A stretch of DNA of 64,000 nucleotides from Xylanimonas cellulosilytica. GTDB taxonomy: Bacteria > Actinomycetota > Actinomycetes > Actinomycetales > Actinomycetaceae. The notes beneath the pieces are model-generated. The model saw only the letters and a program-made list of their open reading frames with translations, did no database searches and was not told the origin of the DNA. The stretch is taken from the NCBI GenBank assembly GCA_001072465.1, contig JVKM01000059.1:32263-96262 (forward strand), in the 5' to 3' direction. Below, in pieces: positions 27,530-37,222 of the stretch (position 1 is its first letter; every line of letters starts with the position of its first letter). Made by a program: the position numbers and the translations under genes.

Positions 27530-28069
27530 TTAGAGGTGCAGCGCGCTCTCCACCGTCACATCCGTCAGCACCGAGCGACCGCCCAGCGCATCGAGTTCCA
27601 GGAGAACGGCCACGGCCTCGACGGACGCGCCGCACTGACGCAGCAGCTTCACCGCCGCGTTCGCGGTGCCGCCCGTTGCGAGCACGTCGTCGATGATGAG
27701 GACGCGCTGGCCCTCGTGGACCGACTCGGGATGCATTTCCATGCGCGCCGTGCCGTACTCGAGTTCGTAGTCGACGCCGATCACGTGGCCGGGCAGCTTG
27801 CCAGCCTTGCGGATCGTCAGCATTCCGAGGCCAAGCTCGGCGGCCACGGGGGCACCGAGGATGAAGCCACGCGACTCAAGACCCGCGACTGCGTCGATGC
27901 GACCCTCGTAGCGAGCGCCGATCAGCTCAACCAGTTCCTTGAATGCCGGGCCGTTCGCAAACAGCTCCGTGATATCACGGAACAGGACGCCGGGTTCCGG
28001 AAAATCCGGGATCTCCAGCATGTTGCTTCGCACCAGAGTGGCGATGCGCTCGCCAAGCTCACCGATCAT
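27530..28069 (-). CDS. apt: Adenine phosphoribosyltransferase
   Basis: Salvages adenine to AMP using PRPP. The 179-aa product has PDFPEPGVLFRDITEL, GLESRGFILGAPVA, the RKAGKLPG loop and the PRPP-binding motif VLIIDDVLATGGT. The ATG overlaps the secF stop by 4 bp, so it is probably translated with the sec genes. Confidence 0.97.
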   Translation of the reverse strand: MIGELGERIATLVRSNMLEIPDFPEPGVLFRDITELFANGPAFKELVELIGARYEGRIDAVAGLESRGFILGAPVAAELGLGMLTIRKAGKLPGHVIGVDYELEYGTARMEMHPESVHEGQRVLIIDDVLATGGTANAAVKLLRQCGASVEAVAVLLELDALGGRSVLTDVTVESALHL

Positions 28070-29154
28070 CGATGATTCTTCTTCCTGTGGGGCTGGTTCT
28101 CGTTGCCCAGGCGCTTGCCGGGCTTGATAGGAGCCACCTTCACCGATGCGGAGGCACCCGGCGTGTCAGCGGCGTGGCGGCCCTGACGTGCCCGGTCGAC
28201 GGCCGCGTTGTGCTCGCGGGTCTTGGCCGACAGCTCCTGGAAGGTGACCAGAAGCGGCGACGCGATAAAGATCGACGAGTAGGTACCGGCGATCATACCG
28301 ACGAACAGGGCCAGCGAGATATCCACCAGGGTACCCGGGCCGAGGGCCACGGAACCAATGATGAGGATCGCGCCGACGGGGAGAAGCGCCACAACCGAGG
28401 TGTTGATCGAACGAACCATCGTCTGGTTGACCGCAAGGTTCACGTACTCGGCGAAGGTGTAGTGCTTCTGCTCGTAGACGTCCGAGGTCAGCTCACGCAC
28501 CTTGTCGAAGACGACGACGGTGTCATAGAGCGAGTAGCCCAGAATCGTCAGGAAGCCGATCACGGTCGCGGGCGAGACCTCGACCTGCAGGATCGCAAAC
28601 ACGCCGATGGTCACGGCGATGTCGTGCACCAGCGCGAGCAGTGCAGACGCTGCCATGCGCCACGAGCGGAAGTACACCGTCATCAGCAGGGCGACGAGCG
28701 CCATGAAGATGACGAGCGACTGAGCGGCCTTAGTGGTGACCGAGGAACCCCAGGAGGGGCCGATCGAAGAGGACTGCACCTCGGTCGCATCCACGCCGTA
28801 GGCGCTGGCCAGCGCGTCACGCATCTGAGCGGTCTGCGCGGAATCCAGGGACGTCGTCTGGATTCGGACCGAGTCCGAGCCCACGCGAGTCACCTTCGGG
28901 GCGCCCTCGACGAGGCCGGTGGAGCTCACTGCGCGCGAGGCGAAGGATTCGCTCTGGTCGCTCACGTGAGCGACATCGAACTGCGAGCCGCCGGTGAACT
29001 CAATCGAGCGGTTCAGGCCCAGGATCGCGACGAGCGCGAAACCGAGAACGAGCACCGCGGCGGCGAGGCCGACGAAGACCTTACGCTTGGGAACGACAGC
29101 ATAGGACTTGTCGCCCGAGTACAGGGCGTTACCCCACTGAGCAAAACTCATCAT
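28066..29154 (-). CDS. secF: Protein translocase subunit SecF
   Basis: Membrane subunit of SecDF, which uses the proton gradient to help protein export through SecYEG. The 362-aa product has six helices, the periplasmic P1-like domain (STGLVEGAPKVTRVGSDSVRIQT), and the conserved VIGFLTILGYSLYDTVVVFDK and NQTMVRSINTSVVALLPV stretches. The tail is Lys/Arg/His-rich. It follows secD by 1 bp (ATGATG start). Confidence 0.96.
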   Translation of the reverse strand: MMSFAQWGNALYSGDKSYAVVPKRKVFVGLAAAVLVLGFALVAILGLNRSIEFTGGSQFDVAHVSDQSESFASRAVSSTGLVEGAPKVTRVGSDSVRIQTTSLDSAQTAQMRDALASAYGVDATEVQSSSIGPSWGSSVTTKAAQSLVIFMALVALLMTVYFRSWRMAASALLALVHDIAVTIGVFAILQVEVSPATVIGFLTILGYSLYDTVVVFDKVRELTSDVYEQKHYTFAEYVNLAVNQTMVRSINTSVVALLPVGAILIIGSVALGPGTLVDISLALFVGMIAGTYSSIFIASPLLVTFQELSAKTREHNAAVDRARQGRHAADTPGASASVKVAPIKPGKRLGNENQPHRKKNHR

Positions 29155-29155
29155 G

Positions 29156-31120
29156 TCAGTTCTCCTCTTCCTCGGTCACGCCTGCGGCGCCATCCGTCGT
29201 TTCGGCTGAAGCATCGTCGACGGTCTCTTCCTCGGCCTTCGCAGCGGCGAGGCGGGCGGCACGGCGGCGCTCGGCAATCGACAGACCGTCGCCAGCCTCG
29301 TCGTCCTTGTCCTTCGTCGTCGCGGATTCACCACGCACGACCACGCGTCCGCGACCCGCGTACACGAGAGCATTCTTCGCACCCAGGTGCTCAGGATCCA
29401 GACCCGACAGCTTGTGGCCCTCGCCGAAGAAGCGAGTTCGGATCAGCAGCTCCATCATCGGGTGGGTGAACAGGAAGATCACCGCGATGTCGATAACTGT
29501 CGTGATACCGAGGGTGAAGGCGAAGCCCTGAACGCCACCAACGGCGAGCAGGTAGAGAACCACGGCCGCAACCAGGTTGACGGCGTCGGAGACCAGGATG
29601 GTGCGCTTGGCGCGATCCCAGCCCTCTTCGACGGCGGCGCGCAGCGGTCGGCCGTCTCGGACCTCATCTCGGACACGTTCGAAGTAGACGATGAACGAGT
29701 CCGTGGTGACGCCGATGGCCATAATCAGACCGGCGACGCCTGCCAGCGAGAGGCGGTAGCCCATCGCCCACGACAGTAGCGTGATCACCAGGTAGGTGAT
29801 GACCGAGGCAACGACCAGCGAACCGGCGGAAATAATCGCGAGGCCGCGGTACTGCCAAATCAGGTAGAGGATGACCAGCAGGAAGCCAATGAGAGCGGCC
29901 CACAGACCAACGGTCAGGTGGTCCGTACCGATCGTCGCAGAGATCTGCTGCTCGGACTCAACCTCGAAGTTGAGCGGCAGCGAACCGAACTGCAGCTGGT
30001 TAGCCAGCGCTTTCGCAGACTGCGCGGTGAAGTTGCCGCTGATCTGCGCCTCACCATTCGTGATGATGGCCTGCATCGACGGAGCGGTAATCACGGTTCC
30101 GTCGAGAACGACCGCGAACGAGTTACGGTCCGGGCTGCCGCGATAGGACGAGCCCTGGGGGTCCGAATCGTGGTAGCCGTACAGGATCGTGGACGTGTCC
30201 TTGAACTTCTCGGCACCGTCGTGGTTGAACCGCAGCGAGACAATCCACTGACCGGTCGACTGTCCGGTGCCGTTCGTTGCGAGGGCAGCGCTCGCAGCCT
30301 CCAGATCCGAACCGGGAACGGCCACGGGGCCCAGGATGTACTTGACCTGGCCGGACTCGTCGCAGGCGGCGTAGGGCTTGTCGGCGGGCCCCTCGACGCG
30401 CTTCACATCGGCGGATGCCGAGCAATCGAGCGTCAGGAAGTCGTACGTGACCTGCTCGGTCACCCAGGCGAGATCCGACGCATTCTCGGGAGTCGTCGCA
30501 GGGGTGTCGGACAGGACGCCGTCGCCATCCGCGTCGGCAGCGCCGCGAGCGGTCGCCTCATCCAGGGCGGTGGACTGAACGCCGGACTGAGCCGTATCAG
30601 CCGCGCCAGCGCCGCTCTGCTCACCGGACTGAGCACCGGACTGTTCACCCGACTGAGCGCCGGACTGCGCACCCGACTGAGGGTTATCCACCTTGGGCTG
30701 CTGCTGATTCTGCAGAATGCCCTGCGCGGGCCCAATGCGCAGCACGGGGCGGAAGTTCATCTGCGAGGACGAGCGGATCAGATCCAGCTGCTCCTGGGAC
30801 GGGGTGCCGGGAATCGACACCATGATGTTGGAGCTACCCAGAGAGGAGATCTCGGACTCGGACACGCCGGAAGCGTCAATACGATTACGAATAATCGCGA
30901 TCGCCTGCGTGATATCTTCCTCGGTGATTGCACGCTGTCCCTCCGACGTCGGGGTCGGTGTCAGGATCAGCTGGGTACCACCCTTAAGGTCAAGGGCCAG
31001 GTCGGGATACGGGGACACGCCCTTCACGAAGTGCCCGATCGCAAGTGCCGCGCACGCCGCCACGATGGCGACGGTCAGGGTCACGAGCGCGCGCACGGGG
31101 CGTCGCTTGTGTGATGCCAC
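29156..31120 (-). CDS. secD: Protein translocase subunit SecD
   Basis: Partner of SecF, with DLALDLKGGTQLIL, the P1-head fold, GYRLSLAGVAGLIMAIGVTTDS and LRAAVEEGWDRAKRTILVSD. The 654-aa length exceeds typical SecD because of a low-complexity insert at about residues 145-215 in the external domain. This holds five tandem SG(A/E)Q-type units and a Ca-loop-like DADGDGVLSD. The C-terminal tail after the last helix is long and Glu-rich. The GTG start has a GGAAAG site. It follows yajC by 26 bp. Confidence 0.96.
   Translation of the reverse strand: MASHKRRPVRALVTLTVAIVAACAALAIGHFVKGVSPYPDLALDLKGGTQLILTPTPTSEGQRAITEEDITQAIAIIRNRIDASGVSESEISSLGSSNIMVSIPGTPSQEQLDLIRSSSQMNFRPVLRIGPAQGILQNQQQPKVDNPQSGAQSGAQSGEQSGAQSGEQSGAGAADTAQSGVQSTALDEATARGAADADGDGVLSDTPATTPENASDLAWVTEQVTYDFLTLDCSASADVKRVEGPADKPYAACDESGQVKYILGPVAVPGSDLEAASAALATNGTGQSTGQWIVSLRFNHDGAEKFKDTSTILYGYHDSDPQGSSYRGSPDRNSFAVVLDGTVITAPSMQAIITNGEAQISGNFTAQSAKALANQLQFGSLPLNFEVESEQQISATIGTDHLTVGLWAALIGFLLVILYLIWQYRGLAIISAGSLVVASVITYLVITLLSWAMGYRLSLAGVAGLIMAIGVTTDSFIVYFERVRDEVRDGRPLRAAVEEGWDRAKRTILVSDAVNLVAAVVLYLLAVGGVQGFAFTLGITTVIDIAVIFLFTHPMMELLIRTRFFGEGHKLSGLDPEHLGAKNALVYAGRGRVVVRGESATTKDKDDEAGDGLSIAERRRAARLAAAKAEEETVDDASAETTDGAAGVTEEEEN
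30617..30676 (-). repeat. Five 12-bp tandem repeats inside secD
   Basis: Five near-identical 12-bp units (consensus CTGnnCnCCnGA on the plus strand) encode repeated Q-S-G-A/E residues in the external domain of SecD. In-frame units can change in number without breaking the gene. Confidence 0.8.
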
Positions 31121-31146
31121 GGTTCTACTTTCCGTTCAGCCTTGAG

Positions 31147-31557
31147 TTACTTCTGCTGCTCGTCGGAGTCCTGGAGAGAGGACTGCGTGTCCGTGTCGTC
31201 GAGCCCGAGGATGACATCATCCTCATCCGCCGACTCAGGCGCATCGGATGCCTCGGCCACCACGTCCTCCTCGGTCGTGCCCAGGGGCGGCTGGCCACCG
31301 ATCTCGGCGATCACAAAGCGTTCCCAGTACATCTCGTGACCATCGGAGGTCTCCAGGACGACGATGTCGCCGTCCAGGTCCACGAAACGGCCCCAGAATC
31401 CCCAGCGGGTACGAACCCATTCTCCGGGGGTGACGGCCGCAAGCTGGTCGCGCTTGTCCTGCTCCATCTTCTCCATTTGCTTCTTGCGGGAGCGCGTTGT
31501 CCACATCATGAAGACGATGAGGAAAGCTGCCATGATCAGGAGCATGTAGTTGTTCAT
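31147..31557 (-). CDS. yajC: Preprotein translocase subunit YajC
   Basis: Small SecDF-associated membrane protein, 136 aa. One N-terminal helix (MLLIMAAFLIVFMMW) is followed by the basic TRSRKKQMEKM motif and the domain VTPGEWVRTRWGFWGRFVDLDGD. The C-terminus is Asp/Glu-rich (about residues 95-136). Starts the yajC-secD-secF-apt operon. Confidence 0.94.
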   Translation of the reverse strand: MNNYMLLIMAAFLIVFMMWTTRSRKKQMEKMEQDKRDQLAAVTPGEWVRTRWGFWGRFVDLDGDIVVLETSDGHEMYWERFVIAEIGGQPPLGTTEEDVVAEASDAPESADEDDVILGLDDTDTQSSLQDSDEQQK

Positions 31558-31736
31558 AAAGGCTGATTCACTTTCGATGACGGTCTAGCGCTTCGAGCGC
31601 ACTTTGCCAGTCTAATGCCCGAGCAACGTTTTAGCCTAAGTGATCAAGGTGTGGCGCGGCGCGAGACGCCTCCGGAGCCTTTTTGACACTCCGCACGTGC
31701 CCGCGGCCGGCACGGATGGGGACGAGGCCCACTCCC

Positions 31737-32789
31737 CTAGTCGAAGAGGCCGCCGTCCGGCGCGGGCGGAGTGAGGCCGAGGTGGGCCCACGCCTTGGGG
31801 GTTGCCATGCGTCCGCGGTTGGTGCGCACGAGGAAGCCTTCGCGCACGAGGTATGGTTCCGCGACCGTTTCGACGGTTTCTGCTTCCTCGCCGATCGTCA
31901 CCGACAGGGTCGTGAGGCCGACGGGACCACCGGCGAAACGACGGCAGATGGCCTCGAGGACGGCGCGGTCGAGGCGGTCGAGGCCGGAGGGGTCAACTTC
32001 GAACAGCTCGAGGGCACCGCGCGCGGCCTCGAGGGTCAGCTGCCCGTCGCCATGCACCTGGGCGTAGTCAACAACGCGGCGCAGGAGGCGGTTCGCGATA
32101 CGCGGCGTGCCGCGCGAGCGCGAGGCGATCTCATGGGCGGCCTTCGCGTCGATGGGCGATCCGAGGAGCGAGGCGGAACGGGTGACCACCGACTGGAGCT
32201 CATCGGTCTCGTAGAACTCGAGATGGGCTGTGAAGCCGAAGCGGTCGCGCAGCGGAGCCGGCAGCAGGCCCGATCGCGTCGTGGCGCCGACGACGGTGAA
32301 AGGCGGCAGGGTCAGAGGGATCGACGTCGCGCCGGGCCCCTTGCCCACGACAACGTCGACACGGAAATCCTCCATGGCGAGGTAGAGCATTTCCTCGGCG
32401 GTTCGCGCGAGGCGGTGGATCTCGTCGATGAAGAGGATGTCGCCCTCTTGGAGGCCGGAAAGAATCGCGGCAAGGTCACCAGCGTGCTGGATCGCGGGGC
32501 CGGAGGTCAGTCGCAGGGACGTTCCCATCTCCGCGGCGATGATCATTGCCAGCGTCGTCTTGCCGAGTCCCGGAGGGCCCGCAAGCAGGACGTGGTCGGG
32601 GCTGGCCGAACGCATCCGCGCGGCGTCGAGCACAAGCTGCAGCTGGCCTCGCACGACGCGCTGGCCGACGAACTCCGAGAGCTTCTTGGGGCGTAGCGCG
32701 GCCTCGGCTGCCCGCTCGAGTTCGCCGGCGTCGGGGGCGACGATGCGCATCGCGTCGACGTCGAAACCGGAATCCATCTGATCAGCCAC
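31737..32789 (-). CDS. ruvB: Holliday junction branch migration helicase RuvB
   Basis: AAA+ motor of RuvAB. Walker A ([15 protein letters not shown]), Walker B (LFIDEIHRL), sensor 1 ([10 protein letters not shown]) and the arginine finger region (LRDRFGF) are present. 350 aa. The GTG at 32789 sits 6 bp behind GGAGGCGG and overlaps the ruvA stop by 8 bp. Confidence 0.97.
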   Translation of the reverse strand: MADQMDSGFDVDAMRIVAPDAGELERAAEAALRPKKLSEFVGQRVVRGQLQLVLDAARMRSASPDHVLLAGPPGLGKTTLAMIIAAEMGTSLRLTSGPAIQHAGDLAAILSGLQEGDILFIDEIHRLARTAEEMLYLAMEDFRVDVVVGKGPGATSIPLTLPPFTVVGATTRSGLLPAPLRDRFGFTAHLEFYETDELQSVVTRSASLLGSPIDAKAAHEIASRSRGTPRIANRLLRRVVDYAQVHGDGQLTLEAARGALELFEVDPSGLDRLDRAVLEAICRRFAGGPVGLTTLSVTIGEEAETVETVAEPYLVREGFLVRTNRGRMATPKAWAHLGLTPPAPDGGLFD

Positions 32790-33387
32790 GTCCGCCTCCC
32801 AGCGTCACGAGGGCGGCGCGCAGCATGTCGGATGCACCAAGACCACTGCCCGCGAGTTTCTCGATGGCCTTGGCAGCCTGTGCCTCGGACCATCCCAGGC
32901 CGACCAGGGCAGCGCTGACCTCGGAGGCCACGGCGTCCTCGGTGGGCGCGGGGGCGGCGGCGGTTTCGCCGCCCGGCAGTGCTGCCGGGGTACCGAGCTT
33001 GTCCCCGATTTCGAGGGCCATGCGCTGCGCCGACTTCTTGCCCACGCCCGGGATCCGCTGCAGCGCGGTCAGGTCCTGGTCGCGCACCGCGCGGCGCAGG
33101 TCGTCGGGGCGCAGGACCGCCAGGGCTGCCAGCGCGATCTTCGGGCCGATACCCGAGACAGACAGGAGCTTCGTGAACACGTCGCGTTCATCCGCGGACT
33201 CGAAACCGTACAGCGTCATCGAGTCTTCGCGCACGATCATCGACGTGAACACCGTCATCTCCTGATCACGCGAGGCACCCTGCGCAAACGCGGGCGTCAC
33301 GTGCACGCGGAAGCCGATGCCCCCCACCACGATGTCGATGTGGTCGAGGCCGACGCTCGCGACTGTGCCGCGCAGAATGGAGATCAC
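32782..33387 (-). CDS. ruvA: Holliday junction branch migration protein RuvA
   Basis: Binds the four-way junction and loads RuvB. The 201-aa product has the OB-fold domain ([16 protein letters not shown]), tandem HhH motifs ([33 protein letters not shown]) and the C-terminal RuvB-binding domain ([20 protein letters not shown]). The start is the GTG at 33387 behind AAAGGA; a codon 18 bp earlier lacks a site. A LexA-like box lies 38-53 bp upstream. Confidence 0.96.
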   Translation of the reverse strand: MISILRGTVASVGLDHIDIVVGGIGFRVHVTPAFAQGASRDQEMTVFTSMIVREDSMTLYGFESADERDVFTKLLSVSGIGPKIALAALAVLRPDDLRRAVRDQDLTALQRIPGVGKKSAQRMALEIGDKLGTPAALPGGETAAAPAPTEDAVASEVSAALVGLGWSEAQAAKAIEKLAGSGLGASDMLRAALVTLGGGRG

Positions 33388-33424
33388 TGCGTTCCTTTCG
33401 TTCACGGGTCACCCGCACACGCGG

Positions 33425-33440
33425 GCGAACATATGTACGA
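33425..33440. promoter_or_regulatory. LexA/SOS box upstream of ruvA
   Basis: GCGAACATATGTACGA matches the actinobacterial LexA consensus TCGAAC-N4-GTTCGA at all but two positions. It sits in the 55-bp gap between ruvC and ruvA, 38 bp before the ruvA start, where LexA would repress ruvAB until DNA damage. Confidence 0.65.
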
Positions 33441-33442
33441 TT

Positions 33443-34072
33443 CTAGCCGCGCCTGCGCCTCGGATCGACGGCACCCGTTCGGCGTTGCGCGGCCTGGGCC
33501 TCGGCCCATGCCTTTTGGGCGGGCGTCATGGATCCGCGCGCGGTCAGGCGGCCCGAGATCGAGACTGCGACCGACGAGTCCTCCGGAGCACCGAGCAAAC
33601 CCGTCCCCCGCCACGCGTGCGTAATCGCAATGGCCAGAGCGTCCGCGGCGTCCGCAGGCTTGGGAGCCTTGGCGAGGCCGAGGATGCGCGCAACCATCGC
33701 CTGCACCTGAGCCTTATCCGCGTTGCCGTTGCCGGAGACGGCGGACTTCACCTCGGAGGGCGTGTGGACGGCCATCGGCAGGCCGGCACGACCGACGCAC
33801 GTCATCGCCGCGCCCATGACCTGCATCGTGGTGGTCACCGACTGGAGGTTGTCCTGCGCGAAGACGCGTTCGATGGCGACGACCTCGGGCTCGTAGCGTT
33901 CGATGACGCTATCGATCGCGTCCGCGATCGTGCGCAGCCGGAAGTGCGTCGCCAGGTCCTTGTCGGTGCGGGCAACACCGACGTACACGAGCGAGGCGCG
34001 CCGCGACGCATCGACGTCGACGACGCCGAGGCCGCAGCGCGTCAGGCCCGGGTCGATGCCCATGACACGCAT
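33443..34072 (-). CDS. ruvC: Holliday junction resolvase RuvC
   Basis: Endonuclease that cuts Holliday junctions as part of RuvABC. The catalytic acidic residues are visible in MGIDPGLTRCG (Asp), AIERVFAQDN (Glu) and KPADAADALAIAI (Asp pair). 209 aa, with a Lys/Arg-rich end. ATG overlaps the pdxT stop by 1 bp. Confidence 0.96.
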   Translation of the reverse strand: MRVMGIDPGLTRCGLGVVDVDASRRASLVYVGVARTDKDLATHFRLRTIADAIDSVIERYEPEVVAIERVFAQDNLQSVTTTMQVMGAAMTCVGRAGLPMAVHTPSEVKSAVSGNGNADKAQVQAMVARILGLAKAPKPADAADALAIAITHAWRGTGLLGAPEDSSVAVSISGRLTARGSMTPAQKAWAEAQAAQRRTGAVDPRRRRG

Positions 34073-34665
34073 CAGGCGCGCGCCACCATATCGACGAAAA
34101 GGGCGTGAATGCGGTCGTCTCCGCCCACCTCAGGATGGAACGACGTCGCCATGACGTTGCCGCGGCGCACGCCGACGATCGGGCCATCGGTGCTATTTCC
34201 GGCGCGCGCGATGACCTCGACGCCCTCGCCCACCGACTCAACCCACGGGGCGCGAATGAAGACGGCATGGAAGGGGCCACCCTCGAGGCCCTCGACGTCC
34301 AGGTCCTCCTCGTAGGAGTCGACCTGCCGACCAAAGGCGTTGCGGCGCACGACCATGTCGAGCGCGCCGAAGGAACGCTGGTCCTCGCGACCATCCAGGA
34401 TCGACGAGGCGAGCATGATCATGCCCGCGCACGTCCCGTAGACCGGCAGGCCGGAGGCGATCCGGTCGTTGAGCGTGTCAAACAGACCGAAGGAGAGCAG
34501 CAGGTTCGACATGGTCGTCGACTCGCCGCCCGGGATAACCAGGCCATCGACCTGGTCGAGCTCAGAAACCCTGCGCACAAGCAGCGCGCGGGCGCCGGAG
34601 TTTTCCAGCGCCCGCACGTGCTCTGCGACGTCGCCCTGCAGGGCGAGAACGCCGATGGTCACCAT
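34072..34665 (-). CDS. pdxT: Pyridoxal 5'-phosphate synthase glutaminase subunit PdxT
   Basis: Class I-like glutaminase that feeds ammonia to PdxS for vitamin B6 synthesis. Motifs [23 protein letters not shown], the nucleophile loop [12 protein letters not shown] and the C-terminal SFHPEVGGD are present. 197 aa. The start overlaps the pdxS stop by 7 bp. Confidence 0.97.
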   Translation of the reverse strand: MVTIGVLALQGDVAEHVRALENSGARALLVRRVSELDQVDGLVIPGGESTTMSNLLLSFGLFDTLNDRIASGLPVYGTCAGMIMLASSILDGREDQRSFGALDMVVRRNAFGRQVDSYEEDLDVEGLEGGPFHAVFIRAPWVESVGEGVEVIARAGNSTDGPIVGVRRGNVMATSFHPEVGGDDRIHALFVDMVARA

Positions 34666-35561
34666 CCGCGCTCCGCGAGGCGGTGATCGACCGGCAGGTC
34701 GTCGACGTTAATGCCGACCATGGCCTCGCCCAGGCCACGCGAGACCTCGGCAATGACGGACGGATCGTCGTAGAAGGTCGTGGCCTTGACAATGGCAGCC
34801 GCGCGCTTGGCGGGGTCGCCGGACTTGAAGATGCCCGAGCCAACGAAGACGCCCTCGGCGCCCAGCTGCATCATCATGGCGGCGTCGGCGGGGGTGGCAA
34901 TGCCACCGGCCGTGAACAGCACGACGGGGAGGCGACCCTCGCGGGCGACCTCGGCGACGAGCTCGTAGGGGGCCTGCAGTTCCTTGGCCGCGACGTAGAG
35001 TTCGTCCTCGGGCAGGGAGGTCAGGTGGCGGATCTCGTCGCGGATCTTACGCATGTGCGTGGTCGCGTTCGAGACGTCGCCGGTGCCGGCCTCGCCCTTG
35101 GAGCGGATCATGGCCGCGCCCTCGTTGATGCGGCGCAGCGCCTCACCGAGGTTGGTCGCACCGCAGACGAAGGGAACGGTGAAGTTCCACTTGTCGATGT
35201 GGTGGGTGTAGTCGGCGGGGGTCAGGACCTCGGACTCGTCGATGTAGTCGACGCCGAGGGACTGCAGAACCTGCGCCTCAACGAAGTGGCCGATGCGGGC
35301 CTTGGCCATCACGGGGATGGACACGGCCTCGATGATGCCTTCGATCAGGTCGGGGTCGGACATGCGGGCCACGCCACCCTGGGCGCGGATGTCGGCGGGG
35401 ACGCGCTCGAGGGCCATGACGGCCACGGCACCCGCGTCCTCGGCGATCTTCGCCTGCTCGGGGGTGACGACGTCCATGATGACGCCACCCTTGAGCATCT
35501 GGGCCATACCGCGCTTGACCTGCGGGGTGCCGACCTCGCGCTTAGCGGTCGAATCGCTCAT
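34659..35561 (-). CDS. pdxS: Pyridoxal 5'-phosphate synthase subunit PdxS
   Basis: Lyase subunit that builds PLP from ribose 5-phosphate, glyceraldehyde 3-phosphate and ammonia. A single (beta/alpha)8 domain with [33 protein letters not shown] and [11 protein letters not shown] is seen. The start is the ATG at 35561 (300 aa) preceded by GGAGTG; a GTG two codons earlier is part of that ribosome site. Follows yebC directly. Confidence 0.97.
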   Translation of the reverse strand: MSDSTAKREVGTPQVKRGMAQMLKGGVIMDVVTPEQAKIAEDAGAVAVMALERVPADIRAQGGVARMSDPDLIEGIIEAVSIPVMAKARIGHFVEAQVLQSLGVDYIDESEVLTPADYTHHIDKWNFTVPFVCGATNLGEALRRINEGAAMIRSKGEAGTGDVSNATTHMRKIRDEIRHLTSLPEDELYVAAKELQAPYELVAEVAREGRLPVVLFTAGGIATPADAAMMMQLGAEGVFVGSGIFKSGDPAKRAAAIVKATTFYDDPSVIAEVSRGLGEAMVGINVDDLPVDHRLAERGW

Positions 35562-35563
35562 GT

Positions 35564-36325
35564 TCACTCCTGCTCTTCCAGCTGGGCACGAACCTCGTCC
35601 GACAGGGACATGTTCGTGTAGATGTTCTGCACGTCATCGGAGTCCTCAAGGGCGTCGATGAGCTTGTTGACCTTGAGGGCGCCCTCGAGATCGAGCTCGA
35701 CCTCGGTGGAGGCGACGAACTGGACTTCGGCGGAGTCGTAGTCGATGCCGGCGTCCTGCAGAGCGGTACGAACGGCAACGACGTCCTTGGGGTCGGACTC
35801 GATGATGAAGAGCTCACCGGCGTCCTCGACCTCTTCGGCGCCCGCGTCCAGGACGGCCATCATGATGGATTCCTCGTCCACACCGTCGGCGGCGGGCACC
35901 TCAACGATGCCGCGACGAGAGAACAGGTAGGCCACCGAACCGGGGTCGGCCAGCGAGCCGCCGTGGCGGGTGAAGCCCAGGCGCACATCGGAGGCGGCGC
36001 GGTTGCGGTTGTCGGTCAGACACTCCACCAGGAAGGCGACGCCGTTGGGGCCGTAGCCCTCGTACATGATGGTCTCGTAGTTGGCGCCACCGGCCTCGGC
36101 ACCGGAGCCGCGCTTGACGGCACGGTCGATGTTGTCGGCGGGAACCGAGTTCTTCTTCGCCTTCTGGATGGCGTCATACAGGGTCGGGTTGCCAGCGGGG
36201 TCGCCGCCGCCCGTGCGAGCTGCGACCTCAATGTTCTTGATGAGGCGCGCGAAGAGCTTGCCGCGCTTGGCGTCAATAGCGGCCTTCTTGTGCTTGGTGG
36301 TCGCCCACTTAGAGTGTCCCGACAT
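35564..36325 (-). CDS. YebC/PmpR-family regulator
   Basis: Member of the YebC/TACO1 family, described as a DNA-binding regulator or translation factor for proline-rich stretches. The 253-aa product starts [25 protein letters not shown] and has the [18 protein letters not shown] and KHGGSL-like [12 protein letters not shown] stretches. Start at 36325 behind GGGAG. Precedes pdxST-ruvCAB; in most Actinobacteria yebC lies between these. Confidence 0.95.
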   Translation of the reverse strand: MSGHSKWATTKHKKAAIDAKRGKLFARLIKNIEVAARTGGGDPAGNPTLYDAIQKAKKNSVPADNIDRAVKRGSGAEAGGANYETIMYEGYGPNGVAFLVECLTDNRNRAASDVRLGFTRHGGSLADPGSVAYLFSRRGIVEVPAADGVDEESIMMAVLDAGAEEVEDAGELFIIESDPKDVVAVRTALQDAGIDYDSAEVQFVASTEVELDLEGALKVNKLIDALEDSDDVQNIYTNMSLSDEVRAQLEEQE

Positions 36326-36438
36326 CACTTCTCCCTGTTGGGTGGATAGATACCGCCATATTCTAACGCGCTTGTGGCCCCCATCCGCATCCGGGCGGGC
36401 GTCACGTGGACAAACGTAAACACACTCACAGGAACGAT

Positions 36439-36460
36439 GGACGAGGCCGGGGCCTCATCC
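36439..36460 (-). terminator. Stem-loop after sixA
   Basis: GGAcGAGGCC and GGCCTCaTCC form a 10-bp stem (one U-G pair in the minus-strand RNA), 14 bp past the sixA stop. No T-run, so only a candidate. Confidence 0.35.
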
Positions 36461-36473
36461 GCGAGCACGTGAC

Positions 36474-36956
36474 CTACCGGGTGGGCGGGGTCAGCACCGC
36501 GCGCAGGGTGCAGCTGGATGGGGCCAGATCCTCCCAGGTTCCGTCGAAGGTGAGGATGAGAGCCGTCGCGGTCGGTACGCCTCGGGCTGCCTCTCCCCGA
36601 TCGTTCTCGCGCGCCAGCACGTAACCGGCGCCGGAGATAGTGGGCTCATGACCGACGATGAGTGCGCTGGTCCCCTCGAAAGTGCGCGCCAGGGTGAGGA
36701 TGTCCTCCTCGTCGGCGTTATAGACGCCGCGGTCGAACCAGCTCTCACGGATCGACACGCACTGACTGATCTGAGCGAACGTCTGCTGGGCGCGCGTCGC
36801 GTCCGAGCACACCGCGACATCGAATGCGCCGATCTCGCGGGATAAGACACCGCCGAGACGCGCGGCCTGATCGACGCCCGCACGCGTGAGGGGTCGAGTG
36901 TGATCGGGGTATGAATATGCGGCCTGCGCGTGGCGAACGAGAACGAGGGTTGGCAT
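36474..36956 (-). CDS. SixA-like phosphohistidine phosphatase
   Basis: Histidine phosphatase superfamily member, 160 aa, with the catalytic RHAQA motif at the N-terminus (MPTLVLVRHAQAAYS) and the later GHEPTISG. SixA removes phosphate from HPr or histidine-containing phosphotransfer domains. The start is the ATG at 36956 (33 bp from the divergent 77-aa gene); upstream codons run into that gene's leader. Substrate unknown. Confidence 0.92.
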   Translation of the reverse strand: MPTLVLVRHAQAAYSYPDHTRPLTRAGVDQAARLGGVLSREIGAFDVAVCSDATRAQQTFAQISQCVSIRESWFDRGVYNADEEDILTLARTFEGTSALIVGHEPTISGAGYVLARENDRGEAARGVPTATALILTFDGTWEDLAPSSCTLRAVLTPPTR

Positions 36957-36988
36957 ACTTCCAAGCGTAACCGCACGGGGAGGACACC

Positions 36989-37222
36989 ATGGCACTGGGA
37001 GTCGAAGCCGCATCGGGCATCTGCTCGGCGCGTGAATGCACGAACGCCGCGATCTACCGGATCGACTGGCGTAACCCTGCGATCCACCACGCCCGCACGA
37101 AGACGTGGCTCGCGTGCGAGGAGCACCGCTCCTACCTGGAGGGGTACTTCACATACCGCTCGTTCCCTTTCGAGGTGTCAGCCTTCGTTGCACCCGATCA
37201 GGAGCAGCATCAGGACCACTGA
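36989..37222 (+). CDS. Small conserved Cys/His protein
   Basis: 77 aa; conserved in many Actinobacteria and often mislabelled an acetone carboxylase subunit. It has four possible metal ligands in order Cys-x4-Cys (ICSARECTN) and Cys-x2-His (LACEEHRS), suggesting a small zinc ribbon. The central IYRIDWRNPAIHHARTKTWLAC is the family hallmark. Its end overlaps the convergent phosphatase gene by 13 bp. Function unknown. Confidence 0.85.
   Translation: MALGVEAASGICSARECTNAAIYRIDWRNPAIHHARTKTWLACEEHRSYLEGYFTYRSFPFEVSAFVAPDQEQHQDH

Noticed and set aside
31558..31736. tRNA or small RNA between yajC and ruvB
   Set aside because: No cloverleaf, no CCA end and no clear promoter; only a short CTCCGGAG palindrome next to T5.
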